Source of the DNA: Photorhabdus luminescens subsp. luminescens
Lineage (GTDB): Bacteria; Pseudomonadota; Gammaproteobacteria; Enterobacterales; Enterobacteriaceae
Length of the DNA stretch: 64,000 bases
Assembly: GCF_001083805.1 (NCBI RefSeq)
Contig: NZ_JXSK01000010.1
Coordinates: forward strand, 116,907 to 180,906
Reading direction: 5' to 3'
Every line of letters begins with the position of its first letter. Position 1 is the first letter of the stretch. Position numbers and translations under genes: made by a program. A model generated the notes under the pieces. The model saw nothing but the letters and a program-made list of their open reading frames with translations. It made no database searches and was not told the DNA's origin. Below, in pieces: positions 45,241 through 60,227 of the stretch.

Positions 45241-46864
45241 ATTAAGGCGCCTTTATTTGATCATACGGGTTTTTCTTTCTTACGGATTGGATGAACTAAT
45301 TCCTCGGATTCGCTTAACCTGGCCTCTTCGTTTTGGTCGTTATTTATTGTTTTGGATCCCGAATAGACATAAAGATAAACTACTGGGAGAGAGACTACGA
45401 CTTGCCTTACAGGAATTAGGGCCAGTTTGGATTAAATTTGGACAGATGCTTTCAACGCGACGTGATCTGTTTCCTCCCGCAATAGCAGATCAATTGGCAT
45501 TGTTGCAAGACCGAGTTGCCTCTTTTGATGGCGCTCTGGCGCGTCAATATATTGAAACTGCTTTAGGGGGACCACTGGAAACTTGGTTTGATGATTTTGA
45601 ACCTATTGCCCTGGCCTCTGCTTCAATTGCTCAGGTCCACACTGCTCGGTTAAAAGAGAATGGACAGGAAATTGTTATCAAAGTCATTCGTCCTGATATT
45701 CTGCCGATTATCAAAGCGGACATCCGGTTAATGTATCGTCTGGCTAATTGGGTACCGATGTTATTACCCGATGGACGCCGTTTACGTCCTCGTGAAGTTG
45801 TGCGGGAATATGAGAAGACGTTAATTGATGAACTGAATTTGCTGCGTGAAGCGGCTAATGCAATCCAACTCCGTCGTAATTTTGAAAATAGTTCAACGCT
45901 TTATGTGCCGGAAATTTATGCTGATTATTGCCGTGAAAATGTTCTAGTGATGGAGCGAGTTTATGGTATCCCTGTTTCTGATATTGAAGCATTAGAAGCG
46001 CAGAATACCAATATGAAATTGCTGGCTGAACGGGGAGTACAGGTCTTTTTTACGCAGGTTTTTCGCGATAGCTTCTTCCATGCGGATATGCATCCGGGAA
46101 ATATTTTTGTCAGCTATGAGCATCCTGAAGACCCGTTTTATATTGGTATTGATTACGGTATTGTTGGTTCTCTTAATAAAGATGACAAACGTTATCTGGC
46201 TGAGAATTTTATTGCTTTCTTTAATCGTGATTACCGGAAAGTTGCTGAATTGCATGTGGATTCAGGCTGGGTTCCTAGCGATACCAATGTTGAAGATTTT
46301 GAATTTGCAATCCGTACGGTTTGTGAGCCAATATTTGAGAAGCCGCTTGCGGAAATTTCGTTTGGTCATGTACTTCTGAATCTATTTAATACTGCACGTC
46401 GTTTTAATATGGCAGTGCAGCCTCAGTTAGTCCTTTTGCAAAAGACACTTTTGTATGTAGAGGGATTAGGACGGCAGCTTTATCCACAGCTTGATTTGTG
46501 GAAAACAGCAAAACCGTTTCTGGAGGAGTGGTTGCATAGTCAGGTTGGATTGCCTGCTGTTATCCGGGCGTTGAAAGAAAAGGCGCCTTATTGGGCAGAA
46601 AAGTTGCCAGAACTACCTGAATTAGTGTATGACAGTCTTCAGCAGCATAAACATTTGCAGGTGAGTATTGAGAAGTTATCAGGTCATTTGAAAGGGCAAC
46701 AGATAAAACAGCGGCAGTCACAGTATTTACTGGGTGTTGGTGCGACATTGTTTCTCTGCGGGAGCTTGTTTTTGCTGTCTGACTTGGCAAATATTCCTTG
46801 GTTGTTTATAGGCGCGGGTACCGTTTCGTGGTTGTTTGGCTGGTGTCGGCTGAGTAAAATTTAG
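45227..46864 (+). CDS. ubiB: UbiB, atypical kinase-like ATPase for ubiquinone synthesis
   Basis: UbiB is a membrane-anchored protein-kinase-like ATPase needed for coenzyme Q synthesis, probably acting on lipid intermediates. It has 545 residues. The N-terminal KxGQ motif is in [10 protein letters not shown], an Ala-rich loop replaces the usual Gly-rich loop ([12 protein letters not shown]), and the catalytic region is [13 protein letters not shown] with DYGIVG. Two hydrophobic helices near the C terminus (about 498-540) anchor it. It overlaps ubiJ and precedes tatA by about 100 bp. Confidence 0.97.
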   Translation: MTPGELRRLYLIIRVFLSYGLDELIPRIRLTWPLRFGRYLLFWIPNRHKDKLLGERLRLALQELGPVWIKFGQMLSTRRDLFPPAIADQLALLQDRVASFDGALARQYIETALGGPLETWFDDFEPIALASASIAQVHTARLKENGQEIVIKVIRPDILPIIKADIRLMYRLANWVPMLLPDGRRLRPREVVREYEKTLIDELNLLREAANAIQLRRNFENSSTLYVPEIYADYCRENVLVMERVYGIPVSDIEALEAQNTNMKLLAERGVQVFFTQVFRDSFFHADMHPGNIFVSYEHPEDPFYIGIDYGIVGSLNKDDKRYLAENFIAFFNRDYRKVAELHVDSGWVPSDTNVEDFEFAIRTVCEPIFEKPLAEISFGHVLLNLFNTARRFNMAVQPQLVLLQKTLLYVEGLGRQLYPQLDLWKTAKPFLEEWLHSQVGLPAVIRALKEKAPYWAEKLPELPELVYDSLQQHKHLQVSIEKLSGHLKGQQIKQRQSQYLLGVGATLFLCGSLFLLSDLANIPWLFIGAGTVSWLFGWCRLSKI

Positions 46865-46965
46865 TAAGATTTGTTTTAGGACAAATTTTTTTGAAGGTCG
46901 GTTATAGCTCGTCGTATGTATAATGAGCTATTAAAATAATTCCTGTTAAATAGAGGTAAATCAGA

Positions 46966-47226
46966 ATGGGCGGTATAAGCATTTGGCAATTACTTATCAT
47001 TGCGGTCATTGTGGTGCTGCTGTTCGGCACGAATAAACTCCGTACTTTAGGTTCTGATCTTGGGGCATCTATTAAAGGTTTTAAAAAGGCGATAGGGGAT
47101 GATAATCAGCCTCAACAGGCTCAAAAAACCAGTAGCGATGCCGATTTTGAGACTAAAAACATTACTGAAAAACAATCTGTAGCTCAATCTGAAACATCTG
47201 AGAGCAAAAACAAAGAGCAGGTATAA
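46966..47226 (+). CDS. tatA: Sec-independent translocase subunit TatA
   Basis: TatA multimers form the variable pore that moves folded proteins across the inner membrane. It has 86 residues. Residues 6-21 are the membrane helix, followed by the hinge FGTNKL and an amphipathic helix ([16 protein letters not shown]), then a polar tail. AGAGG precedes the ATG. It lies three bases upstream of the tatB GTG. Confidence 0.95.
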   Translation: MGGISIWQLLIIAVIVVLLFGTNKLRTLGSDLGASIKGFKKAIGDDNQPQQAQKTSSDADFETKNITEKQSVAQSETSESKNKEQV

Positions 47227-47229
47227 ACC

Positions 47230-47673
47230 GTGTTTGACATTGGTTTTGGTGAGCTGCTGCTGGTTATGGTCATTGGCTTGGTGGTTTTGGGGCCAGAACG
47301 GCTACCGGTGGCAGTAAAAACAGTTGCTGGTTGGATTAGGGCATTGCGCTCTTTAGCTGCTAACGTCCAAAATGAGCTGGCCCAAGAGCTGAAATTGCAG
47401 GAGCTTCAAGAAAGCCTGAAAAAAGTTCAAGAAGAAGCGGGGTTGCAGAATTTATCCCCGGAACTAAAAGCTTCGATGGATGAGCTAAAAGAAGCTGCTG
47501 AGTCTTTGAAAAAAGCATACCAAAATGAACCTGATGCGGGGAGTATGAAAGCATCGGAAATGAATGAGGTAGCACAAAAACCGACAGCGTCTCAGGTTGT
47601 GATTGCATCTGAGCCTTCTGCTCCAGTAGATGATCAAGCGGCTTCTGCAACGAAGAAGAAAACTTCTGATTAA
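47230..47673 (+). CDS. tatB: Sec-independent translocase subunit TatB
   Basis: TatB works with TatC in recognising twin-arginine signals. It has 147 residues: the short membrane helix ([21 protein letters not shown]), an amphipathic helix and coiled coil (about 30-100) rich in Glu/Lys/Leu, and a low-complexity tail. It starts with GTG; the Pro of GPERLP distinguishes it from TatA. It follows tatA by 3 bp and precedes tatC by 21 bp. Confidence 0.95.
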   Translation: MFDIGFGELLLVMVIGLVVLGPERLPVAVKTVAGWIRALRSLAANVQNELAQELKLQELQESLKKVQEEAGLQNLSPELKASMDELKEAAESLKKAYQNEPDAGSMKASEMNEVAQKPTASQVVIASEPSAPVDDQAASATKKKTSD

Positions 47674-47694
47674 GTTAATGGTGAACACTAAAAC

Positions 47695-48477
47695 ATGGCT
47701 GTTGATGATACCCAACCACTTATCAGTCACCTTATTGAACTGCGTAAGCGAATTCTAAACAGTTTACTTACTGTATTAGTGGTTTTTTTAGCATTGGTTT
47801 ATTTTTCTAACGACATCTATCAGATGATCTCTGCGCCTTTGATTAAGCAGTTGCCTCAAGGTGCCAGTATGATAGCGACAGATGTTGCTTCTCCCTTTTT
47901 TACGCCAATAAAACTGACCATTATGGTGTCGATATTCGTATCTGCGCCTATGGTTCTCTATCAGGTATGGGCATTTATCGCACCCGCGTTATATAAACAT
48001 GAACGCCGTTTGATGATCCCTTTGCTTGTTTCCAGTAGCCTGTTGTTTTATTTGGGGATGGCGTTTGCTTATTTTGTTGTATTTCCGATCGCTTTTGGAT
48101 TCTTCGCTAAAACGGCGCCTGAAGGGGTGCTGATTGCAACGGATATCAGCAACTACTTAAGCTTTGTTATGGCGCTGTTTATGGCCTTTGGCGTCTCTTT
48201 TGAAGTCCCCGTTGCCATTATTTTATTGTGCTGGAGTGGGGTAGTCACACCTGAATCGTTGAAGAAGAAGCGTCCGTATATTTTGGTCGGTTCTTTTGTC
48301 GTTGGCATGTTGTTAACGCCGCCGGATGTTTTCTCTCAAACCTTGCTGGCTATTCCTATGTATCTGCTGTTTGAACTGGGAATTTTGCTCTCCCGTTTTT
48401 ATACCAGACAGCGGAAATTAGGGGATCGTTCAGAGGAAGATGAGCAGGAAGCGCCGGAAGCGAATACGGAAAAGTAA
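47695..48477 (+). CDS. tatC: Sec-independent translocase subunit TatC
   Basis: TatC is the six-helix receptor for twin-arginine signal peptides. It has 260 residues with the N-terminal signature [13 protein letters not shown] (including the Glu-Leu-Arg contact region), FLALVYFSN, the periplasmic-loop Pro-rich [10 protein letters not shown] and F..FE.P segment, and a charged C-terminal tail. A strong hairpin follows. In E. coli tatD comes next; here the next gene is hemB. Confidence 0.96.
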   Translation: MAVDDTQPLISHLIELRKRILNSLLTVLVVFLALVYFSNDIYQMISAPLIKQLPQGASMIATDVASPFFTPIKLTIMVSIFVSAPMVLYQVWAFIAPALYKHERRLMIPLLVSSSLLFYLGMAFAYFVVFPIAFGFFAKTAPEGVLIATDISNYLSFVMALFMAFGVSFEVPVAIILLCWSGVVTPESLKKKRPYILVGSFVVGMLLTPPDVFSQTLLAIPMYLLFELGILLSRFYTRQRKLGDRSEEDEQEAPEANTEK

Positions 48478-48548
48478 TAATAGTAATCTTAACATGTTGT
48501 TCTGTAGTGCTAAGATAATGAGCACGAAGCGATAGCATATTAATTAAC

Positions 48549-48571
48549 CCAGCGCGAGTGCGCTGGGTTTG
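48549..48571 (+). terminator. Terminator after tatC
   Basis: CCCAGCGC (48549-48556) and GCGCTGGG (48561-48568) form a perfect 8-bp stem with a GAGT loop, followed by TTT. It separates tatABC from hemB. Confidence 0.8.
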
Positions 48572-48577
48572 AGTTAG

Positions 48578-49591
<1,014 letters not shown>

Positions 49592-49609
49592 AAATACTAA
49601 AGTTTGATT

Positions 49610-49647
49610 AAAACGGGCAGAATGTAAATTTTGCCCGTTTTTTTGTT
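49610..49647. terminator. Bidirectional terminator between hemB and rfaH
   Basis: AAAACGGGCA (49610-49619) pairs perfectly with TGCCCGTTTT (49632-49641), with further Ts on the + strand and a T-rich run on the minus strand. It can serve both convergent genes. Confidence 0.85.
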
Positions 49648-49650
49648 TGG

Positions 49651-50139
49651 TTAAATTTTCACAAACTGCTTATTATCAAGCGCTTTAGGTAATTGTTTAT
49701 TTAGAATATTAAGTAACAGAATAGAACGGGTTTCTCCATCTGGTTCGTTGTAGATAGCTTGCAGTCCTTCAAAAATTCCTTCGGTGATTAATACGGTATC
49801 ACCAGCCATAGGTGTATCTGGTGATACATATTCTTGCTCAGTTGCGGAGACGATTTCTTTAATCAGCGTTTCCGGTACGATAGCAGGGTGCACACCGAAA
49901 CGGACAAAATGGCTAACACCGCGTGTTGAATTGATCGTTGTAGTATGAATAACTTCAGGATCAAACTGAACAAACAGATAATTAGGAAAAAGTGGCTCTA
50001 TATTCACAGTACGTTTACCACGGGTTATTTTTTCAATTCTCGCGGTAGGAGTTAGGCAAGCAACATCCTGTCGTTCCAGATTTTCTATTGCTCGTAAAAT
50101 TTGCCCACGTTTACAGTAGATGAGGTACCAGTTTTCCAT
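49651..50139 (-). CDS. rfaH: Transcription antitermination factor RfaH
   Basis: RfaH is a NusG paralogue recruited at ops sites to extend transcription of LPS, capsule, haemolysin and fimbrial operons. It has 162 residues: an N-terminal NGN domain (MENWYLIYCKRGQILRAIENL, LFPNYLFVQFD) and the C-terminal fold-switching domain after a linker (about 100-162, GDTVLITEGIFEGLQAIY). It stands alone on the minus strand, divergent from ubiD. Confidence 0.95.
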   Translation of the reverse strand: MENWYLIYCKRGQILRAIENLERQDVACLTPTARIEKITRGKRTVNIEPLFPNYLFVQFDPEVIHTTTINSTRGVSHFVRFGVHPAIVPETLIKEIVSATEQEYVSPDTPMAGDTVLITEGIFEGLQAIYNEPDGETRSILLLNILNKQLPKALDNKQFVKI

Positions 50140-50730
50140 CTTTATTTAACCTTGATCCAATGACTATTAAGCATAGCAAAATAGAAAAGGGCATTACAGG
50201 CATTATCTTAGTGATAATTGTTTAATGATACATATTTATTGTAATGGTGTGTCCGATGTTTTTCAGTAAAAAAGTGATGAATAATATCTTGGTAAGTGAC
50301 ATATAAAGTAATTAATATAAAATTGGTTGTTATTTGTTCGGTCAATATTAATAAAAGAAAGATATCAGTATTTCTGTTGAATAATTGCAAAATTTGATAG
50401 CTATTTAGTAATCATTGGGAAAGCCGAGGTAAGAGATTGGCTGCATTTTGTGCGATGAATCCAGAGGTAGAGATAGTGTGGCATTATTTCTGTGGTGAGA
50501 GTGGAGACATCAAGATGTTCCAATACGGTAAATATTTTTCTGAGTAACTTGATGCTCAAATATTAACTTATTGGGGGCCATTTCGTTGTATTTGAATTTG
50601 AGGTCGCAAGGTTGAATTAACCCCGTTGCTTTTTAGTAACTTATTGGTTTAATTTGTAGTCTTCTGAAAAAAACACAAAAAAGCTGAGTGGGATGGCTTA
50701 TAATGTTTTCCCCCTTAAAACCCGGCATAA
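50140..50730. other. Intergenic region between rfaH and ubiD
   Basis: About 590 bp hold promoters for the divergent rfaH and ubiD genes. It is AT-rich on the left and mixed on the right, with no credible open frame, repeat or RNA gene that I can recognise. TTTTCCCCCTTAAAACC just before ubiD is unremarkable. Confidence 0.5.
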
Positions 50731-52212
50731 ATGAATAGTATGAAATACCGTGACTTAAGAGATTTTCTAACCTTATTGGAGCATAAAGGTGAGTTGAAAC
50801 GCATCAGCTTTGAAGTTGATCCTTATTTGGAGATGACTGAGATTGCAGATCGTACCCTTCGCGCTGGTGGGCCTGCCTTGTTGTTTGAAAATCCCAAAGG
50901 TTATTCGATGCCTGTATTGTGTAATTTGTTCGGTACTGCTGAACGTGTTGCTATGGGGATGGGGCAGAAAGATGTTAAGGCTTTGCATGATGTAGGTAAG
51001 CTGCTAGCTTTTTTGAAAGAACCCGATCCTCCGAAAGGTTTTCGTGATTTCCTGGATAAGCTACCGAAATTTAAGCAAGTCCTTAATATGCCAACTAAAC
51101 GGCTTAATACTGCGCCTTGTCAGGAACATGTTTCGGTTGGTGACGATGTGGATTTAACCCGTATTCCTATCATGCACTGTTGGCCAGAGGATGCTGCGCC
51201 ATTGATTACTTGGGGGCTGACAGTAACTCGTGGCCCGAATAAAGAGCGGCAAAATCTTGGTATCTATCGCCAGCAGGTACTGGGTAAAAATAAACTCATT
51301 ATGCGCTGGTTATCTCATCGTGGTGGTGCGCTTGATTTTCAGGAGTGGCGTCAGGCACATCCAGGAGAGCGTTTCCCGGTGGCTGTTGCCTTGGGTGCTG
51401 ATCCAGCGACAATATTGGGGGCTGTGACGCCAGTCCCTGATACATTATCGGAATATGCATTTGCTGGGTTATTAAGAGGATATAAAACAGAAGTTGTGAA
51501 ATGCCTTTCAAGTAACTTGGAGGTACCAGCAAGTGCTGAGATCGTATTGGAAGGGTATATTGAGCCTGGCGAGTTAGCTCCAGAAGGGCCATATGGTGAT
51601 CATACGGGCTATTATAATGAAGTCGATATGTTCCCGGTGTTCACTGTGACGCATATTACTCAGCGTCATGATGCTATTTATCATTCGACTTATACTGGCC
51701 GTCCGCCAGATGAACCTGCTGTGTTAGGGGGTGCATTGAATGAAGTGCTGGTACCGATTTTACAAAAACAGTTTCCTGAAATTGTCGATTTTTATTTGCC
51801 TCCTGAAGGTTGTTCCTATCGTCTCGCCGTCGTGACTATGAAGAAACAATATCCGGGTCATGCCAAACGGGTCATGATGGGGGTTTGGTCATATCTACGG
51901 CAATTTATGTATACAAAGTTTGTTATTGTTTGTGATGATGATATCAATGCTAGAGACTGGAACGATGTGATTTGGGCAATCACTACGCGAATGGACCCGG
52001 CAAGAGATACAGTGTTAATGGAGAATACTCCGATAGATTATCTCGATTTTGCGTCGCCAGTTTCAGGATTAGGTTCGAAAATGGGAATGGATGCAACGAA
52101 TAAGTGGCCGGGAGAGACGCAGAGAGAATGGGGACGCCCTATTGTGATGAGTGAAGAAGTGCGTACCCGCGTCGACAAAATCTGGGATGAATTAGATATT
52201 TTAGGACCATAA
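50731..52212 (+). CDS. ubiD: 3-octaprenyl-4-hydroxybenzoate carboxy-lyase UbiD
   Basis: UbiD decarboxylates octaprenyl-hydroxybenzoate in ubiquinone synthesis, using prenylated FMN supplied by UbiX. The 493 residues start [17 protein letters not shown], very like E. coli. The active-site region has the family E(X)nR..E pattern, with the segments [15 protein letters not shown] and [13 protein letters not shown]. It is followed 10 bp later by fre, the conserved pairing. Confidence 0.96.
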   Translation: MNSMKYRDLRDFLTLLEHKGELKRISFEVDPYLEMTEIADRTLRAGGPALLFENPKGYSMPVLCNLFGTAERVAMGMGQKDVKALHDVGKLLAFLKEPDPPKGFRDFLDKLPKFKQVLNMPTKRLNTAPCQEHVSVGDDVDLTRIPIMHCWPEDAAPLITWGLTVTRGPNKERQNLGIYRQQVLGKNKLIMRWLSHRGGALDFQEWRQAHPGERFPVAVALGADPATILGAVTPVPDTLSEYAFAGLLRGYKTEVVKCLSSNLEVPASAEIVLEGYIEPGELAPEGPYGDHTGYYNEVDMFPVFTVTHITQRHDAIYHSTYTGRPPDEPAVLGGALNEVLVPILQKQFPEIVDFYLPPEGCSYRLAVVTMKKQYPGHAKRVMMGVWSYLRQFMYTKFVIVCDDDINARDWNDVIWAITTRMDPARDTVLMENTPIDYLDFASPVSGLGSKMGMDATNKWPGETQREWGRPIVMSEEVRTRVDKIWDELDILGP

Positions 52213-52222
52213 GAGGGAACGC

Positions 52223-52924
52223 ATGACAACACTGAGCTGTAAAGTAACCTCTGTAGAGGCTATTACTGATACGGTTTATCGGGTACGGTTGCTTCCCGAT
52301 TCTCCGTTCTTATTCCGCGCCGGTCAGTATCTGATGGTGGTAATGGATGAGAGAGATAAACGTCCGTTTTCAATGGCGTCAACGCCTTCAGAAAAGGAGT
52401 TTATTGAATTACATATTGGTGCTTCTGAACTGAATTTGTATGCAATGGCTGTGATGGATAGAATTCTGGATCAGAAAGTGATCAATATTGATATCCCTCA
52501 TGGCAAAGCTTGGTTCCGTAAAAGCAGCGCTAATCCGTTGTTATTAATTGCTGGCGGTACGGGGTTTTCTTACACCCGTTCAATATTATTGACAGCGTTG
52601 GAAGAACAACCAAAACGTCATATCTCTATGTATTGGGGGGGCAGAGAATCACAACATTTATATGATCTTGCTGAATTACGGTTACTTACAGAACGCTATC
52701 CTAATTTGAAGGTTATTCCAGTTGTTGAACAGTCAGATAATGGTTGGTGTGGACGTACAGGAACAGTGCTTAAAGCAGTACTAGAGGATTTTGGTAGTTT
52801 GGCCAATTATGATATCTACATTGCAGGGCGATTCGAAATGGCAAAAATTGCTCGCGAGCGCTTTTGTAGTGAGCGTGATGCTTCTGCTGACAGCATGTAT
52901 GGTGATGCTTTCGAATTCATTTAG
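52223..52924 (+). CDS. fre: NAD(P)H-flavin reductase Fre
   Basis: Fre reduces free flavins with NAD(P)H, feeding ribonucleotide reductase activation, iron reduction and, in luminous bacteria, the luciferase. It has 233 residues. The FAD-like domain has RPFSMAS for flavin binding and the NAD domain has [16 protein letters not shown]; the C-terminal [11 protein letters not shown] matches E. coli Fre. GAGGG precedes the ATG. If the host is Photorhabdus, this enzyme is a candidate FMNH2 source for light production, since the lux operon is not in this window. Confidence 0.95.
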
Positions 52925-52930
52925 AATAAT

Positions 52931-52956
52931 AAAAAAACCCGCCCCTGACAGGCGGG
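52931..52956 (-). terminator. Terminator between fre and fadA
   Basis: CCCGCC (52938-52943) pairs with GGCGGG (52951-52956). On the minus strand seven Ts follow the stem (52937-52931), so it best terminates leftward transcripts from fadBA; it may also act weakly for fre. Confidence 0.7.
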
Positions 52957-52993
52957 AATTACGGCAACAACGACTCAGTTATAATAATTCTTA

Positions 52994-53120
52994 TATACCC
53001 GTCATCTTTCAAGTTGCCTCTTTGTTGGCTGCACTCACTCACCCCGGTTACATAGTTTTCTATGCTCCTGGGGATTCATTCACTTGCCGCCGCGCTGCAA
53101 CTCGAAATCTATTAGGTATA
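52994..53120. repeat. ERIC element, second copy
   Basis: A 127-bp imperfect palindrome runs from TATACCCGTCATC to TTAGGTATA and carries the ERIC words CACCCCGG and CTCCTGGGGATTCA. It lies in the opposite orientation to the copy at 26448-26574 and sits between convergent fre and fadA. Copies differ by several substitutions. Confidence 0.92.
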
Positions 53121-53129
53121 GATAAGTTC

Positions 53130-56494
<3,365 letters not shown>

Positions 56495-56520
56495 GTCGTT
56501 CTCCTAAATGAGCGCATACC

Positions 56521-56537
56521 ATCTGGTATGACCAGAT
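56521..56537 (-). promoter_or_regulatory. FadR operator upstream of fadBA
   Basis: ATCTGGTATGACCAGAT is palindromic and matches the FadR consensus ANCTGGTCNGACCNGNT at all fixed positions but one. It lies 27-43 bp before the fadB ATG, where bound FadR would block transcription until long-chain acyl-CoA is present. Confidence 0.85.
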
Positions 56538-56769
56538 GGGTTTGATTGTGGGTATTATGTTAAGTAAATGCAAATGAGTGATTAGTTTTTTGCAAGGGTG
56601 ATCACAAGTGAGATTTGTATCTCATTGACAATAATTGTTTTTATATTTTGATAAATAAGGTGTTAGCGGGGGCCGATAAATTGAGAGGTTTTTTGCGTGG
56701 TACCTGCAAATATCAATGGCTGTGATAAGCTAATGGTTAAGCCCATAAAATAAAAAAAGGTCAATTGAA

Positions 56770-58104
56770 ATGGAAAAGTTGGTATCTCTGTACCACGAAC
56801 ATATCTCTACATTGCAGCAACGTACCTGTGAAGCATTGGCCCGTAATCAATTTGATGCTTTGCTTATTCACTCAGGTGAGTTACAGCGTATTTTTCTTGA
56901 TGATAGAGACTACCCTTTTAAAGTTAACGCTCACTTCAAAGCTTGGGTTCCAGTAACTAAAGTGCCTAACTGCTGGTTGTGGGTGGATGGTATTAATAAG
57001 CCTAAATTATGGTTTTACTCACCGGTAGATTATTGGCACAGTGTAGAACCGCTACCGACCAGTTACTGGACTAAAGAAGTTGAAATAATTCATCTGGCAA
57101 ATGCTGGAGATATCAATTCAGCGTTAAGTACTTATGTGAAACAGAATGTTGCTTATATCGGTTGCTCTCCACAAAGAGCAAAAGAGATTGGTTTCTCCGA
57201 ACACAATATTAATCCAAAGGCCGTTCTTGATTATTTACATTTTTATCGTTCATATAAAACAGATTATGAACTGGCCTGTATGCGTGAAGCACAAAAAACG
57301 GCTATTGTTGGACATTTGGCAGCTCATGAAGCATTTCAGGCTGGGATGAGTGAATTTGATATTAATATCTCTTATCTTACGGCGACAGGTCATCGTGATA
57401 CAGATGTCCCTTATGACAATATTATTGCTATGAATGAGAATGCCGCCGTTTTGCATTACACTGTATTGCAGCACAACGCACCTTCGGAGATACGTAGTTT
57501 CCTAATTGATGCCGGTGCTGAATATAATGGTTATGCAGCAGATATTACCCGCACTTATTCAGCAAAAAGTAATAATGAATTTTCCTCTCTAATTAAAGAC
57601 ATGGATGCTGAACAGAAAGCGTTAATCAGTACAATTAAGGTAGGAGTTCGCTATACTGAATACCATATTCAGATGCATCATAGAATTGCTAAGTTATTGA
57701 AAAAACATGGTATTGTGAAAGATGTCAGTGAAGAAGTCATGGTTGAAAAAGGGCTGACAACGCCATTCTTCCCACATGGCATTGGTCATCCTCTTGGATT
57801 ACAGGTCCATGATGCGGCAGGGTTTATGCAGGATGATATAGGTACACATTTAGCAGCCCCGGATATGTATCCTTATCTGCGTTGCACCCGTATTTTGGAA
57901 CCCCGAATGGTGTTGACCATTGAGCCAGGTCTTTATTTCATCGAATCGCTACTTTCACCTTGGCGTGAAAGTGAGTTCAGCAAACATTTTGACTGGAATA
58001 AAATTGGGACGCTTAAACCTTTTGGTGGTATTCGTATTGAAGACAATATTGTGATCCATGAAAATAAAGTGGAAAACATGACTAGGGATCTTCAATTGCC
58101 ATAA
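56770..58104 (+). CDS. pepQ: Xaa-Pro dipeptidase (prolidase) PepQ
   Basis: PepQ hydrolyses dipeptides with C-terminal proline; it uses two Mn ions and also degrades some organophosphates. It has 444 residues in the pita-bread fold. Metal ligands are visible in [19 protein letters not shown] (two Asp), [13 protein letters not shown] (His), TIEPGLYF (Glu) and [10 protein letters not shown] (Glu). It is divergent from fadB and leads the pepQ-yigZ-trkH-hemG run, its stop overlapping the yigZ start by one base. Confidence 0.95.
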   Translation: MEKLVSLYHEHISTLQQRTCEALARNQFDALLIHSGELQRIFLDDRDYPFKVNAHFKAWVPVTKVPNCWLWVDGINKPKLWFYSPVDYWHSVEPLPTSYWTKEVEIIHLANAGDINSALSTYVKQNVAYIGCSPQRAKEIGFSEHNINPKAVLDYLHFYRSYKTDYELACMREAQKTAIVGHLAAHEAFQAGMSEFDINISYLTATGHRDTDVPYDNIIAMNENAAVLHYTVLQHNAPSEIRSFLIDAGAEYNGYAADITRTYSAKSNNEFSSLIKDMDAEQKALISTIKVGVRYTEYHIQMHHRIAKLLKKHGIVKDVSEEVMVEKGLTTPFFPHGIGHPLGLQVHDAAGFMQDDIGTHLAAPDMYPYLRCTRILEPRMVLTIEPGLYFIESLLSPWRESEFSKHFDWNKIGTLKPFGGIRIEDNIVIHENKVENMTRDLQLP

Positions 58105-58715
58105 TGAAGCCTTATTTGATACCCGCAGCTTCAGTGAGTTTTACTGAAGAGATTAAAAAAAGTCGCTTTATTACCTTGCTGGAGCATACTTGCGGGGTGG
58201 ATGAGGCTAAGGAATTTATCCAGCAAATCAAAGCTCAGTACCCTGATGCTCGCCATCACTGTTGGGCATTTGTTGCTGGGGCGCCGGATAATTCACAACA
58301 GTTGGGTTTTTCAGATGATGGCGAGCCTTCAGGGACCGCAGGTAAGCCGATGCTATCCCAGCTTATGGGAAATAATATTGGTGAAATAACTGCGGTGGTT
58401 GTCCGTTATTTTGGTGGAATAAAATTAGGTACTGGTGGGTTAGTAAGGGCATATGGAAGTGGTGTCCAACAGGCGTTGAAATTGCTGGAAACAAAATATA
58501 AGGTTCCACAGAAACTTTGTTCCTTGCAGTGTGAATATGCCCATATCTCTATGATTGAACAGTTATTACAGAAATCATCAGGGCAAATTATTTCCAGTGA
58601 GTATGCAGAGAATGTTACTTTGCGAATTTCACTTCCAACTACCTTAGTGGGGGAAGTCGGTGATAAATTACGTGATCTAAGTCGTGGTGTATTGCATTTA
58701 ACACCTGATCTGTAA
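58104..58715 (+). CDS. yigZ: IMPACT family protein YigZ
   Basis: The product has 203 residues with an N-terminal UPF0029/IMPACT domain (about 15-125) containing the signature GFSDDGEPSGTAGKP and VVVRYFGGIKLGTGGLVRAYG, and a C-terminal ferredoxin-like DUF1949 domain. Its exact role is unsettled; eukaryotic IMPACT regulates GCN2. It starts in the TAATG overlap with pepQ and is followed 37 bp later by trkH. Confidence 0.92.
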   Translation: MKPYLIPAASVSFTEEIKKSRFITLLEHTCGVDEAKEFIQQIKAQYPDARHHCWAFVAGAPDNSQQLGFSDDGEPSGTAGKPMLSQLMGNNIGEITAVVVRYFGGIKLGTGGLVRAYGSGVQQALKLLETKYKVPQKLCSLQCEYAHISMIEQLLQKSSGQIISSEYAENVTLRISLPTTLVGEVGDKLRDLSRGVLHLTPDL

Positions 58716-58752
58716 ATATTCTCTGTAACTGGATTTCTAAGGAACCAGCTGA

Positions 58753-60204
58753 ATGCATTTTCGTGCCATAACCCGTATTGTTGGGCTGCTTGTCATTCTT
58801 TTCTCTGTCACCATGATAATTCCAGGATTGGTAGCACTTATCTATCGTGATGGCGCTGGGCGTGCATTTAGTCAGACATTTATTTTTGCCTTAATTATCG
58901 GTTTGATGCTTTGGATACCAAATCGGGAACAAAAACATGAATTAAAGCCCCGGGAAGGGTTTCTTATCGTTGCCTTATTTTGGATAGTACTTGGTAGTGT
59001 CGGGGCTTTACCTTTCATCTTTTCTGAACAGCCAAATCTTTCTATTACAGATGCATTTTTTGAATCTTTCTCTGGTTTAACAACAACGGGTGCTACGACA
59101 CTGATTGGGCTTGATTCCTTGCCTAAAGCGATTCTTTTCTACCGGCAGATGCTGCAATGGTTAGGCGGTATGGGGATTATTGTGCTAGCCGTTGCAATAC
59201 TGCCTCTACTTGGGGTTGGGGGAATGCAACTCTATCGGGCTGAAATGCCTGGCCCTTTGAAAGATAATAAAATGCGCCCGCGAATTGCTGAAACGGCAAA
59301 AACTTTATGGTTGATTTATGTGTTGCTGACAATCGCCTGCGCTTTAGCATTATGGGCTGCGGGGATGTCAGTTTTTGATGCCATTTCTCACAGTTTTTCA
59401 ACTATCGCAATTGGTGGATTTTCTACACATGACGCAAGCATTGGTTATTTCAATAGCCCCGCGATAAATACCATTATTGCGATTTTTCTGTTGATTTCTG
59501 GTTGTAACTTTGGTTTGCATTTCGCGGTATTAACGGGACGTAGCCTGACAGTATATTGGCGGGACCCTGAATTCCGTATGTTTATCTCCATTCAATTAGT
59601 GCTTGTTATTATTTGCACTTTGATCTTATGGCATCACGCTGTTTATAAGTCGGGGATAGAGACGTTAAACCAAGCTTTTTTCCAAGTTGTTTCAATGGCG
59701 ACAACAGCAGGGTTCAGCACAGATAGCTTTGCTCGTTGGCCATCGTTTTTGCCAATACTACTATTGTGTTCCGCTTTTATTGGCGGTTGTGCGGGGTCGA
59801 CGGGGGGAGGATTGAAGGTGATTCGTATCTTATTACTATTCCTGCAAGGTTCCCGTGAATTGAAGAGATTGGTTCATCCAAATGCGGTTTATACCCTTAA
59901 GTTAGGACGAAGGGCATTACCTGAACGGATTATTGAAGCTGTTTGGGGATTCTTCTCTGCTTATGCTTTGGTATTTATCATCAGTTTGTTATTACTTATC
60001 GCAACTGGTGTAGATGAGCTTTCTGCGTTTTCTGCAATAGCCGCTACACTAAATAATCTAGGGCCTGGGTTGGGTGTTGTTGCGGATAACTTCACTGCAA
60101 TGAATCCGGCAGCCAAATGGATATTAGTTATAACGATGTTGTTTGGTCGCTTGGAAGTATTCACTTTATTAGTTTTATTTACACCAACCTTCTGGCGCGA
60201 ATAG
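58753..60204 (+). CDS. trkH: Potassium uptake protein TrkH
   Basis: TrkH is the ion-conducting subunit of the Trk K+ system, regulated by TrkA. The 483 residues contain four pore-like repeats with selectivity Gly residues, for example SGLTTTGATT, STIAIGGFSTHD, TTAGFSTDSF and LGPGLG, and the conserved GGCAGSTGGGLK segment. Ten or so hydrophobic helices are present. The gene precedes hemG by 23 bp. Confidence 0.96.
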   Translation: MHFRAITRIVGLLVILFSVTMIIPGLVALIYRDGAGRAFSQTFIFALIIGLMLWIPNREQKHELKPREGFLIVALFWIVLGSVGALPFIFSEQPNLSITDAFFESFSGLTTTGATTLIGLDSLPKAILFYRQMLQWLGGMGIIVLAVAILPLLGVGGMQLYRAEMPGPLKDNKMRPRIAETAKTLWLIYVLLTIACALALWAAGMSVFDAISHSFSTIAIGGFSTHDASIGYFNSPAINTIIAIFLLISGCNFGLHFAVLTGRSLTVYWRDPEFRMFISIQLVLVIICTLILWHHAVYKSGIETLNQAFFQVVSMATTAGFSTDSFARWPSFLPILLLCSAFIGGCAGSTGGGLKVIRILLLFLQGSRELKRLVHPNAVYTLKLGRRALPERIIEAVWGFFSAYALVFIISLLLLIATGVDELSAFSAIAATLNNLGPGLGVVADNFTAMNPAAKWILVITMLFGRLEVFTLLVLFTPTFWRE

Positions 60205-60227
60205 TCTATTGGGAGAGGGATATAGCT

